DNA from: Fusobacterium varium
GTDB lineage: Bacteria > Fusobacteriota > Fusobacteriia > Fusobacteriales > Fusobacteriaceae
Assembly: GCA_900637705.1 (NCBI GenBank)
Contig: LR134390.1
Span: forward strand, 2,914,001 to 2,978,000
Length of the DNA stretch: 64,000 nucleotides
Reading direction: 5' to 3'
A program made the translations under genes and the position numbers. Numbering within the stretch: position 1 is the stretch's first letter; every line of letters begins with the position of its first letter. The notes beneath the pieces are model-generated. The model was given only the letters and a program-made list of their open reading frames with translations. It was not told the origin of the DNA and did no database searches. Positions 7,701-15,662 of the stretch are shown here, piece by piece.

Positions 7701-8603
7701 CTATGGAAGCTTATATCCATATTTTTCAAGTACTGCAAGAGGAAATTCCACTCTCATTGTAAGAAGAGGATCCACTACTTGACATACTGCCATATCAGAA
7801 AGTAATGACATTAGCATTCCTGTCCTCAAATCATTCTGCCCAGAAGCGTTTTTTACAAACTCAAACATCTCTTTTGCTGCCATATCTCCAGCTTTATCTA
7901 AAGTTTCAGCAGATTGTATAGTCATAACCTTTCCTTCTGAATATAGAAATGGTACTGGAAGTTTTGTATTTTTCAGCACACTTATTTTTACAGTTATCTC
8001 CCCAGCTGTTTCCAATCCACAGATAAAAACTTCTCCATCTCCCATAAGAGCATGAATATCCCCCATAGATAAAAGTCCACCATCTACATTTACAGGAAGA
8101 TAGAGTGTTGACCCTGCTGTTATTTTCTTACAGTCCATGTTTCCACCATGTTTTCCTGGTGTAATTGTTGGAATTCCCTTTTCTCCTTCTGGAGCTGTTC
8201 CAATTACTCCTATCATAGGATTTACATCTAATTCCAATACATCATCAAACAGTATTTTATTATCTCGAATGGAATATATTACAGCTTCTCTTTTATCATA
8301 TTTCTCATAAAAAACTCCTCCAACATTTGAAGAACGCATCACTCCCCAAGGACGAAGTTTTATATCTCTTATTTCAACTTTTAATATATCTCCTTTTTCA
8401 GCTCCATCTACATACAATGCTCCAGTTACAGGATTAGATAAAGCATCACTTCTATCTCCTAGAGGTCTTTCTGAACTTGTTATACAATTATCATAACAAT
8501 CTCTTGTTTCAAATACTACTATCTCTCCATCTTTACAGTGAGCTGCTGCTTTATTATCCCATTTCATTATATCTGTTACATAATCTTTGCTTATATATAT
8601 CAT
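7701..8603 (-). CDS. Acetamidase/formamidase family hydrolase
   Basis: 300 residues, full length for the small bacterial branch of the acetamidase/formamidase family. Recognisable are GDILKVEIRDIKLRPWG, IGVIGTAPEG, TPGKHGGNMDCK and LLSMGDIHALMGDGEV, which form the beta-rich core and metal/active site. Such enzymes release ammonia from short amides. The start has GGGGG just upstream of the ATG. It is divergent from cutC and has no obvious operon partner other than the VOC remnant. The natural substrate cannot be inferred. Confidence 0.9.
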   Translation of the reverse strand: MIYISKDYVTDIMKWDNKAAAHCKDGEIVVFETRDCYDNCITSSERPLGDRSDALSNPVTGALYVDGAEKGDILKVEIRDIKLRPWGVMRSSNVGGVFYEKYDKREAVIYSIRDNKILFDDVLELDVNPMIGVIGTAPEGEKGIPTITPGKHGGNMDCKKITAGSTLYLPVNVDGGLLSMGDIHALMGDGEVFICGLETAGEITVKISVLKNTKLPVPFLYSEGKVMTIQSAETLDKAGDMAAKEMFEFVKNASGQNDLRTGMLMSLLSDMAVCQVVDPLLTMRVEFPLAVLEKYGYKLP

Positions 8604-8787
8604 CTTCTTCCCCCTCTATTCTTTTCTTCTATTTTAACACTTTGCAAAAAAAATAACTATATATTAAAATTTTAAATCACCCCTCTGGTATAAAGATAAA
8701 ATATAGGATATAATATAAAAAATGAAATAAAAAATATATAACAAAGTGAAAATACAAATTAAAAATTTATAGAATAAGGAGAATCTT

Positions 8788-9396
8788 ATGATAAAAGAAG
8801 TATGTGTAGAATCATTTTCAGAAGCTCTTGCAGCTGAAAAAAGAGGAGCTGACAGAATAGAATTATGTGATAATCTGTATCTTGGTGGAACTACTCCATC
8901 TTATGGTACTATCAAAATGGCTATGGAAAAACTTACTATTCCTGCTTTTCCTATAATCAGACCAAGAGGTGGGAACTTCCATTATTCAAAAGAAGAAATA
9001 GAAATAATGAAAGAAGATATAAAAGTATGTAAATCACTAGGAGCAAAAGGAGTTGTTCTTGGAGTTCTTACTGCTGATAACAAAGTTGATTTTGAAACTT
9101 TAAAAGAACTTGTTGAGCTTGCTTCTCCTATGGAAGTTACATTTCATAAAGCTGTAGATGAGTTGGAAAACCCTGTTGAAGTTATAGACAGATTTGTTGA
9201 AATTGGAGTAAAAAGAATCCTTTCTTCTGGAACTAAAGAAACAGCACTTGAAGGTAAAGATATTCTCAATGCTATGATAAAAAAGGCTGATAACAGAATT
9301 ATTATACTGATAGCAGGAAAAGTTACAAGTGATAATTTTGAAGAGGTTGCTGCTGCTATCCCTTCTACTGAATATCATGGTAAAAAAATAATATAA
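8788..9396 (+). CDS. cutC: CutC family protein
   Basis: 202 residues forming a short TIM barrel of the CutC family: CVESFSEALAAEKRGADRIELCDNL at the start, GGTTPSYG, IRPRGGNF, and VTFHKAVDE, with a final EYHG. The family was linked to copper homeostasis, but its enzymatic role is unclear. The protein is shorter than the ~240 usual residues, yet both ends look natural. AAGGAG precedes the ATG. Confidence 0.9.
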   Translation: MIKEVCVESFSEALAAEKRGADRIELCDNLYLGGTTPSYGTIKMAMEKLTIPAFPIIRPRGGNFHYSKEEIEIMKEDIKVCKSLGAKGVVLGVLTADNKVDFETLKELVELASPMEVTFHKAVDELENPVEVIDRFVEIGVKRILSSGTKETALEGKDILNAMIKKADNRIIILIAGKVTSDNFEEVAAAIPSTEYHGKKII

Positions 9397-9406
9397 TTTA
9401 AAATAA

Positions 9407-9457
9407 AGGTGACTGAAAAGTATATATGATTTAATACTTTTTAGTCACCTATTTTTA
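9407..9457. terminator. Bidirectional terminator between cutC and the DeoR gene
   Basis: AGGTGACT...AGTAT pairs with ATACT...AGTCACCT, followed by ATTTTTATTT. It serves the convergent cutC and DeoR genes. Confidence 0.8.
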
Positions 9458-9463
9458 TTTAAT

Positions 9464-10228
9464 CTATCTGTTTATAATTTTAATTCCATTTTCAAGATAC
9501 TTTTTTAAAATATTTTCATCTAGTTTTGAATCTGTTATTATTAAATCTAAATTTTCTATATCGCATATTTTTATAAGAGAATTATTTTCTATCTTTGTTG
9601 AATCTGCAAGAATAAATACTTTTTCAGCTATTTCAGCCATCTTTCTTTCTACAAGAACTTCTTCAATAAGAAAATCTGTCACCCCTCTTTTTAGGGATAT
9701 TCCTCCTACACATATGAAAGATTTATCAACAGAAAAATTATGAAGGAACTGCTCTGTTATCTCTCCTAAAAAAGCAAACTCAGTTTTATTATATATTCCT
9801 GCAGCTAAAATAAGATTTATTCCCTTTGTATCAGCTAATTCATTCGCTATGAGAAGAGAGTTTGTTACAACTGTCAAAGAAGAATACTTATCTTTTATCA
9901 GTCTTGCTATTTCAATATTTGTTGTACTCCCATTAAGAGCTATTGTATCTTCTTCATTTATATACTTTAAAGCTAAAAGAGCAACTTCTCTTTTTTCCTC
10001 TGTATTTTTTGATTCTCTCAAAGAATAAGCAAGATTTTTTCCCTCTTTATTTTTGAGAATAGCTCCTCCATAAACTTTTTGAAGGTACCCCTGTTTTTCT
10101 AAAAAATCTAAATCTCTACGAATTGTTTCAAGAGAAACGTCCATAATATTAACAAGATTTGAAGTTTTTACACTCCCATCTCTCTCTAACAATTCTAATA
10201 TTCTATCTTGTCTGTCACTTGCTAACAT
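9464..10228 (-). CDS. DeoR-family transcriptional regulator
   Basis: 254 residues. The N-terminal winged helix (residues about 6-57, with VKTSNLVNIMDVSLETIRRDLDFLEKQGYL) is the DeoR DNA-binding domain, and the C-terminal part (TIALNGSTTNIEIARLI, FLGEITEQFL, ADSTKI) is the sugar-phosphate sensing DeoRC domain. It lies 6 bases after the AGCS symporter gene, so both are probably on one transcript that it may control itself. Matching operator-like repeats stand before this operon and before the MFS operon. Confidence 0.93.
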   Translation of the reverse strand: MLASDRQDRILELLERDGSVKTSNLVNIMDVSLETIRRDLDFLEKQGYLQKVYGGAILKNKEGKNLAYSLRESKNTEEKREVALLALKYINEEDTIALNGSTTNIEIARLIKDKYSSLTVVTNSLLIANELADTKGINLILAAGIYNKTEFAFLGEITEQFLHNFSVDKSFICVGGISLKRGVTDFLIEEVLVERKMAEIAEKVFILADSTKIENNSLIKICDIENLDLIITDSKLDENILKKYLENGIKIINR

Positions 10229-10234
10229 ACTTTT

Positions 10235-11584
10235 TTATCTCTCCTTTTTTACCATACTCATAAAATCTTCTGTTGCATTTTTTACCTTTCCATTTAAAAG
10301 AATAAGCCCTATAAGATTTGGTATTATCATCAATCCCAGCACTATATCCTGTATCAACCACACTATTTTTAAACTGCTCAAAGAGCCTATCACTGCAAGA
10401 CATACAAATATATATTTAAAATATGAAGCTACTCTTGTGTTAAAAATATAAGTCAATGTTACATTTCCAAAATACCATTGGGATAATATAGTAGAAAATG
10501 CAAATAATACCATACTTATACCTATAAGATATCTAAATGTATAATGTATAGTTCCAAAAGCTGTTATGACATATACTGCTGGAGATATTTCCATTTCTAT
10601 TACTCCTGAAGTTAGAACTATAAAAGCTGTTAATGAACAGATGACAACAGTATCTATAAAAACTTCAATTATTCCATAAAGTCCCTGCCTTGCTGGATGA
10701 TCTGTAATTGCAGCTGAGTGGAGTACTGGTGCACTTCCTTCTCCAGCTTCATTAGAATACAGTCCTCTTGCCACTCCAAATCTCATTGCTTCTTTTATTG
10801 TGTAACCTAAAACTCCTCCACCTACTGCTTGTGTGTTAAAGGCAGAAGTTATTATACTTATTATAGCATAACTTATATGATTAAAGTTAGAAATTATTAT
10901 TACTAATCCTCCTATAAAATACATAATAGTCATAACAGGAATTATTCTTTCTGCTACTTTTCCAAGTCTTCTTACTCCACCAATAACAACCATAGTAATT
11001 ACTCCAGCCATCATAAATCCTGAAAATATTGGCTTTATTCCAAACATATCCTTTACTACTATTGCTACAGCATTAGATTGTATAAGTGCTCCCCCACTTA
11101 CTTGTAAAAACATAAATACAGAAAAAAGAACTGCTATTTTTTTCCACCCTAAACCTTTTGACAGATAGTACATAGGTCCTCCTACATATGTTCCATCATC
11201 AGCTTTTTCTCTGTATATTATTCCTAATACTATCTCAGCATATTTTGTTGCCATTCCAACTATTCCAGCTGCCCACATCCAAAATACTGCTCCTGGTCCT
11301 CCACTTGCAATAGCAGTGGCTACTCCAACTATATTCCCATTTCCAACACAGCTGCTTAAGGCTGTACATAGAGCCTGAACTGCTGATAATGTTCCCTCTC
11401 CTTTTATTTCATTCTTTCCTTTTAAAGAGTTTACAAGTTCTTTCATAGCTAATGGAAATCCCTTTATCTGTATCCCTCTAGTTATAACTGTAAAAAATAT
11501 TCCTACTCCTATAAGAGTGACTATAAGATAGTTTCCCCATATAATCTCCGAGATTCTTTCTAATACTATTTCAATTTCATTCAT
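10235..11584 (-). CDS. Sodium:alanine/glycine symporter (AGCS family)
   Basis: About 450 residues with ten or more membrane segments. The stretches GEGTLSAVQALCTALSSCVG, GNGNIVGVATAI and GGPGAVFWMWAAGIVG plus GLYSNEAGEGSAPVLHSAA are signatures of AGCS carriers, which import alanine or glycine with Na+. The start at 11584 is preferred over a TTG seven codons earlier because AGGAGGG lies about eight bases ahead of it. Use of Na+ agrees with the sodium-type ATP synthase in this window. It is upstream of and probably cotranscribed with the DeoR gene. Confidence 0.92.
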   Translation of the reverse strand: MNEIEIVLERISEIIWGNYLIVTLIGVGIFFTVITRGIQIKGFPLAMKELVNSLKGKNEIKGEGTLSAVQALCTALSSCVGNGNIVGVATAIASGGPGAVFWMWAAGIVGMATKYAEIVLGIIYREKADDGTYVGGPMYYLSKGLGWKKIAVLFSVFMFLQVSGGALIQSNAVAIVVKDMFGIKPIFSGFMMAGVITMVVIGGVRRLGKVAERIIPVMTIMYFIGGLVIIISNFNHISYAIISIITSAFNTQAVGGGVLGYTIKEAMRFGVARGLYSNEAGEGSAPVLHSAAITDHPARQGLYGIIEVFIDTVVICSLTAFIVLTSGVIEMEISPAVYVITAFGTIHYTFRYLIGISMVLFAFSTILSQWYFGNVTLTYIFNTRVASYFKYIFVCLAVIGSLSSLKIVWLIQDIVLGLMIIPNLIGLILLNGKVKNATEDFMSMVKKER

Positions 11585-11626
11585 GTTATAATCCCTCCTA
11601 GTCAAAACCCCTAGTTATTTAAATAA

Positions 11627-11655
11627 ATATTATCACATTTTTGTGATTTTCTAAA
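11627..11655 (-). promoter_or_regulatory. Promoter of the AGCS-DeoR operon with internal palindrome
   Basis: Minus-strand -35 TTTAGA (11650-11655), 17 bases, -10 TAATAT (11627-11632). The spacer holds the palindrome TCACATTTTTGTGA (11633-11646), a probable operator. Confidence 0.6.
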
Positions 11656-11664
11656 CTTTTTTAT

Positions 11665-11685
11665 GTTTTTTGTTGTTTTTTGTTG
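11665..11685. promoter_or_regulatory. Operator-like direct repeat GTTTTTTGTTG x2
   Basis: Two copies of GTTTTTTGTTG at a 10-base period, upstream of the -35 element. The same motif precedes the MFS operon (15082-15108). DeoR-type regulators often use short phased repeats. Confidence 0.6.
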
Positions 11686-11698
11686 CTTTTAATCTTTA

Positions 11699-11748
11699 TT
11701 AAAATAAAACCCATAAAACTAAAGGTTCTGCCTAGAATTTTATGGGTA
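11699..11748 (-). terminator. Terminator of the MFS-isomerase-YitT operon
   Basis: Minus-strand ACCCATAAAA pairs with TTTTATGGGT, followed by TTTATTTT, just after the yitT-like gene. Confidence 0.8.
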
Positions 11749-11761
11749 TATATTTATTTTC

Positions 11762-12637
11762 TTAACTTTCCTTAAGACTTTGCAATCCGTCCTCTTTTCC
11801 CCATGCTGATATCGTTGGAACAATATTTATAAAAGCATTCTCATCTATCTTGGTTATAAAATCTTTTATAAGCATGGCTTCTCTTAGGGAACATACAGAT
11901 ATTATTTTTTCTCTTCTTATATGATTATATCCTCCATAGACATAACCTATACTATATCCTCTATTTATTGTATTTTTCATAAAATCAGAGATTTTTTCCA
12001 GCTGGTCACTTATTATAACCACCTTTACCAATGAAGAGCCAAAACCAAATAGTACTACACTTATAGTTTTACTGTACACCATCTGCATAATAATTGCATA
12101 GAGAACAGCTTTTTTTCCAAAAACAAATCCTGATGCTATAAGAATTGTTATATCTATACAAAGGAGAACCTGACTGATTCCCATAAAAGAAAGCAATTTT
12201 TTATGAAGAATTTTTGCCACAGTATCAGAACTGCCTTGAGAAAATCCTTTTTTCAGAACCAGTCCAGTCCCTATTCCCATAAATATACCATAATAAATAC
12301 ATATCAGAATTTTATCTGAAGTATCCTGTAAAAAATTAAATTTTATATTATTCATCAATATAAGTATCACTGGATAGGTAGTTGATAGTAATATTATTTT
12401 TTTTACTTCTTTTATTCCTAATATTATTTTTGCACTTATTAGTATAAAAATACATATTCCATAATAAATATATGTATAATTTACATTTATTATTTTTCCA
12501 ATAGTAAGAGATAATCCTGTTATTCCTCCAGTTACTAAATTATTCGGCTTTAAAATACAGACAACTGAAAATGCCTGTATTATGCAGCCTATATACACAA
12601 TGATATAATCTGTTATTTTTTTATTCATTGGATACAT
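11762..12637 (-). CDS. YitT family membrane protein
   Basis: About 291 residues. The first two thirds contain five to six membrane helices with the family phrases NNLVTGGITGLSL and GFSQGSSDTVAKIL; the last third is the soluble DUF2179 domain (KVVIISDQLEKISDFM, GGYNHIRREKIISVCSL). The function of YitT proteins is unknown; transport is assumed. AGGAG sits five bases before the ATG at 12637. It is the last gene of the operon with the isomerase and MFS carrier. Confidence 0.88.
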   Translation of the reverse strand: MYPMNKKITDYIIVYIGCIIQAFSVVCILKPNNLVTGGITGLSLTIGKIINVNYTYIYYGICIFILISAKIILGIKEVKKIILLSTTYPVILILMNNIKFNFLQDTSDKILICIYYGIFMGIGTGLVLKKGFSQGSSDTVAKILHKKLLSFMGISQVLLCIDITILIASGFVFGKKAVLYAIIMQMVYSKTISVVLFGFGSSLVKVVIISDQLEKISDFMKNTINRGYSIGYVYGGYNHIRREKIISVCSLREAMLIKDFITKIDENAFINIVPTISAWGKEDGLQSLKES

Positions 12638-12660
12638 CACATCTCCTACATTTATTCTTA

Positions 12661-13701
12661 TTACTTTGAATAATTATCTCTCAATTTTTTTAAATAGTTT
12701 ACAGTTTCAACTAATCCCTTTAATTGATCTTCTAATAATTTTTCCAGCATTTCTTCTGATACTTCATGGGGATAATAATATTGTGCTGGCTTTATAATAT
12801 TATAATCATAAAGGTGTTTTTCAACTTTAAAAGCTCCTTTTCCTACTTTTTCTACTCCTCCAGTTCCAGGGGTTCTCTTAAACTGAGCACAGTATGGATA
12901 GCAACTTTCTATATTTATTCTAGTAAGAGATGATTTTTCCATCAAAATATTAAAACATTTTTCTAATTCAATATTCCCTCTCCCAGCTGGAACTCCACAG
13001 ACTACATATCCATATTTATCATCAGGCTCTTCTACTATTATATGATCTTTAAAATGAGTAGTATAAGTGTATGGTGCCATATTTTCTGCTGCTTTTACTG
13101 GTTCTTCCCAAGCCATCATAGAGTTTCCAAAATCAAATAAGAATCCTACCCATTTAGAATCTATCTTTTTTATCACATTTACTAATTCTTCTGATGTTTC
13201 ATACTCATGATTTTCTAATGCAAGTTTTATTCTGTATTTTTCAAGTAATGGAATAATCTTTCTTACTTTCTCTATTCCCTCATCATATGACTTCATATCA
13301 AAATCATAACGTACTTTAGCAAAATCATAAGCCCCCTCAGCTCCAGAAGCATTTTCTTTCCTTTCAAGAGGTTTGATTGGTATATATGACCTGATTACCT
13401 CTGCTCCAAGTTTATTGGCAACTTCCAGTACCTCTACCAAACGTTCATAGTCAAGATTTCTCATATCCAGTTCTACATACATTCCATATTTATTCAATAA
13501 CTCTTTTATTTTTCTCAAATGTTCATCTGAATTACTTTCTAAAGCACCCCAGTTTTCATCAAGATTATAATCTTTTATAACATTTATCTGAACTCCATCT
13601 AATCCAAGTTCGTGAGCTTTTTCTATAAATCCGAATATATCCATTCTCTTATGCTGCAACCATAAATGAAGGCTTTCTGTTTCCAACCCTAATTTCAACA
13701 T
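12661..13701 (-). CDS. Sugar phosphate isomerase/epimerase-like TIM-barrel protein
   Basis: 346 residues of the xylose-isomerase-like (AP endonuclease 2) TIM barrel. Metal-ligand-type positions appear as KLALENHEYE (Glu/His), VGFLFDFGNSMM (Asp), TYTTHFKDHI (His/Asp) and NIESCYPYC (Glu). Such proteins are sugar or inositol isomerases, epimerases or dehydratases; the specific substrate is not evident. A strong AGGAGG precedes the ATG. It stands 24 bases behind the MFS gene, so it probably acts on the carried compound. Confidence 0.85.
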   Translation of the reverse strand: MLKLGLETESLHLWLQHKRMDIFGFIEKAHELGLDGVQINVIKDYNLDENWGALESNSDEHLRKIKELLNKYGMYVELDMRNLDYERLVEVLEVANKLGAEVIRSYIPIKPLERKENASGAEGAYDFAKVRYDFDMKSYDEGIEKVRKIIPLLEKYRIKLALENHEYETSEELVNVIKKIDSKWVGFLFDFGNSMMAWEEPVKAAENMAPYTYTTHFKDHIIVEEPDDKYGYVVCGVPAGRGNIELEKCFNILMEKSSLTRINIESCYPYCAQFKRTPGTGGVEKVGKGAFKVEKHLYDYNIIKPAQYYYPHEVSEEMLEKLLEDQLKGLVETVNYLKKLRDNYSK

Positions 13702-13725
13702 TTTTTCCTCCTGAGTATATTTTTA

Positions 13726-14994
13726 TTAATCTGCAATTTCCTGATTCTTTTTCTTCTTTATCATTCCTAACAAGATTGTTGTAATAACCACTCCTACTAT
13801 TGCAAATCCTATCATTGTCATGAAAACCATTCTATATCCTGCCATTCCTGGATGTCTGTCAAGCATATTTCCATAAAGAGCAAAGGCAAACATTTGTGGA
13901 GAATATCCAAAAATACAAGCTATTGACATTGCTGCTCCACTTATATGTCTAGGAACTTTTATCTCATCAATTGGAGCAAAGAATACTGCTCTCATAGAAA
14001 AGATAATAGCTCCAAATCCCAAAGTACAAACCATACCAACATATACATTCATTGTTTCATGTGGAAGAAGTATAAATCCAAACATTGCTACTGCAGCTGC
14101 TATCAAAGCTACTCTCAAAAATTTAGTTGCTGATTTAAATTTTTTATCAACAAGCATTCCTCCAACAGGTCCACCAACCATTTTTAATCCATATTGATTT
14201 ACTATTCCATAAGCTCCAATCAATGTTACTGGCATTCCATAAATATCTTTTAAAAACGGAATAAAATATGTCAACCCACAGTAAACTGAATATATAGATG
14301 CTATTGTCAATGATACTACCCATATTTCAGGAGTTTTTACAGCTTGAACAACTCCCTGCCATGCCAACTTATTCTTATTTATTTTTTCTCCATCTGCTAC
14401 AGCTATTTTATCATCTTCAACAAGGAAATATGATATTATTCCTGTTAAAATAACTGCTCCTGAATAAAAAAGTATTGATCCTCTTAAAGCTAATGATCCT
14501 TTTCCCAGTAATGCAAATATACCCAATGCTGAAAATGCAACTATTGTATCTACAACTCCTCTTCCAGCTTCCAGAAATCCAAACAATCTTCCTTGCTCTG
14601 TTTCATCTCCAAGAAGTCTTATTGCTTTCAAAAGAACTGGCCAGTATACGACTTCCCCAAAGAAAGAAAGTAATCCCCAAGCTAATAATATTCCTCCATA
14701 TCCGGGAAATGTTGATATATATATCCCAATTAACCCAATACATACAAGAGAGAAAGATATCATTATTCTCTTTGAAAACCTATCAGATATGTATATAGAA
14801 GCAAAGTTTCCTATTGTTTGTACTAATCCGTATACAGAAAGAGCTGCTCCTATTTGTGTATGTGTTAATCCCATAAACTCCTGCATAGGTACATAAAAAG
14901 CATCTTTTAATGAAGAAAGTTTAAATATTGTTCCTCCTCCAATTACCAAGACTACAAATGTAAACCATTTTTTAAAATTCGCACTTTTTGTCAT
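13726..14994 (-). CDS. Major facilitator superfamily transporter
   Basis: 422 residues with twelve predicted membrane spans. The loop between spans 2 and 3 reads ISDRFSKR and that between 8 and 9 GGMLVDKKFKS, variants of the MFS loop motif. The start MTKSANFKKW follows a GGAGAG-type site. It heads the operon with the TIM-barrel isomerase, and the pairing suggests import of a sugar or polyol derivative. The family within MFS could not be fixed. Confidence 0.9.
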   Translation of the reverse strand: MTKSANFKKWFTFVVLVIGGGTIFKLSSLKDAFYVPMQEFMGLTHTQIGAALSVYGLVQTIGNFASIYISDRFSKRIMISFSLVCIGLIGIYISTFPGYGGILLAWGLLSFFGEVVYWPVLLKAIRLLGDETEQGRLFGFLEAGRGVVDTIVAFSALGIFALLGKGSLALRGSILFYSGAVILTGIISYFLVEDDKIAVADGEKINKNKLAWQGVVQAVKTPEIWVVSLTIASIYSVYCGLTYFIPFLKDIYGMPVTLIGAYGIVNQYGLKMVGGPVGGMLVDKKFKSATKFLRVALIAAAVAMFGFILLPHETMNVYVGMVCTLGFGAIIFSMRAVFFAPIDEIKVPRHISGAAMSIACIFGYSPQMFAFALYGNMLDRHPGMAGYRMVFMTMIGFAIVGVVITTILLGMIKKKKNQEIAD

Positions 14995-15039
14995 TTTTCA
15001 TCTCTCTCCTTAATATTTTTATTTTCTTTTATATTTGTA

Positions 15040-15068
15040 AATATATCACAACAAAAATGTTTTTTCAA
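15040..15068 (-). promoter_or_regulatory. Promoter of the MFS operon
   Basis: Minus-strand -35 TTGAAA (15063-15068), 17 bases, -10 TATATT (15040-15045). The spacer contains CATTTTTGTTGTGA, close to the palindrome found at the same place in the AGCS promoter. Confidence 0.65.
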
Positions 15069-15081
15069 GTTATTTTTTGTA

Positions 15082-15108
15082 TTTTTGTTGTTTTTTGTTG
15101 TTTTTTGA
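15082..15108. promoter_or_regulatory. Operator-like repeats TTTTTTGTTG upstream of the MFS promoter
   Basis: TTTTTGTTG at 15082, then TTTTTTGTTG and TTTTTTGAT at a 10-base period. An inverted copy, CAACAAAAA, is at about 15050-15058 inside the promoter spacer. Confidence 0.6.
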
Positions 15109-15173
15109 TAATATTTAAAAACACGTTATATCAAAATAAATCATTTTAAGGAACTAATTATAAAGTAAAAATA

Positions 15174-15206
15174 AAAAAGACAGAAAATTCTGTCTTTTAT
15201 TTTTCT
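15174..15206. terminator. Hairpin terminator of the lipoprotein gene
   Basis: AAAAGACAGAAAATTCTGTCTTTTATTTTTC: an uninterrupted stem with T-rich tails on both strands. Confidence 0.85.
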
Positions 15207-15566
15207 TTATTTACTTACTCTTTCTCCATCTTTCCATTCTTCCTGAAGTATTACTTTTCCTGATGTATCATATACTTTTATTACTCCATCTGCTTTTCCG
15301 TTCTTAAATGTTCCTTCTATTTTTACTTTTCCATCTTCATAATATTGTTTCTGCTTCCCATCTTGCTTTCCATTCTTCCAGTAGCTCTCCATCATTTTTT
15401 TTCCATCTGGGTACTTTGCAGTTACTTTTCCTGTAAATGGTTCTTCTACTCCTTTTTCATAAAAAACTCCATCTTTACTCTCCAGTGATGAAAGTTCTAT
15501 TTCCTTTAAATTATTTCCACAGCTTAACATTAACATAGCTGCTATCATTACTATTAGTTTTTTCAT
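15207..15566 (-). CDS. MORN-repeat (YwqK-type) lipoprotein
   Basis: 119 residues. The N-terminus MKKLIVMIAAMLMLSCG is a lipoprotein signal with the lipidated Cys at residue 16. The rest is repeats of the kind FTGKVTAKYPDGKKM, YWKNGKQDGKQKQYYEDGK, FKNGKADGVIKVYDTSGK, i.e. the beta-hairpin MORN/YwqK repeat. These proteins are common in Fusobacterium and are often annotated as antitoxin-like, but no toxin gene is adjacent. It follows the autotransporter gene on the same strand after 96 bases, so a link with the outer membrane is possible. Its function is unknown. Confidence 0.8.
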   Translation of the reverse strand: MKKLIVMIAAMLMLSCGNNLKEIELSSLESKDGVFYEKGVEEPFTGKVTAKYPDGKKMMESYWKNGKQDGKQKQYYEDGKVKIEGTFKNGKADGVIKVYDTSGKVILQEEWKDGERVSK

Positions 15567-15592
15567 TATTTCTCCTTTTTTTCTGTAAAGTA

Positions 15593-15621
15593 CAACTGCA
15601 GGTAATTACTTACCTGCAGCT
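15593..15621. repeat. Perfect inverted repeat between autotransporter and lipoprotein genes
   Basis: CTGCAGGTAA and TTACCTGCAG separated by a few bases form a strong hairpin just past the autotransporter stop. No T run follows on either strand, so it may be an RNA-end protector or attenuator rather than a classical terminator. Confidence 0.6.
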
Positions 15622-15662
15622 GCTGGGATTTAGTTATGACAAATCTTTACTATGTTCTATAA

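Noticed and set aside
10215-10403. 62-codon frame overlapping the AGCS and DeoR genes
   Set aside because: Out-of-frame shadow of the symporter's 3' end.
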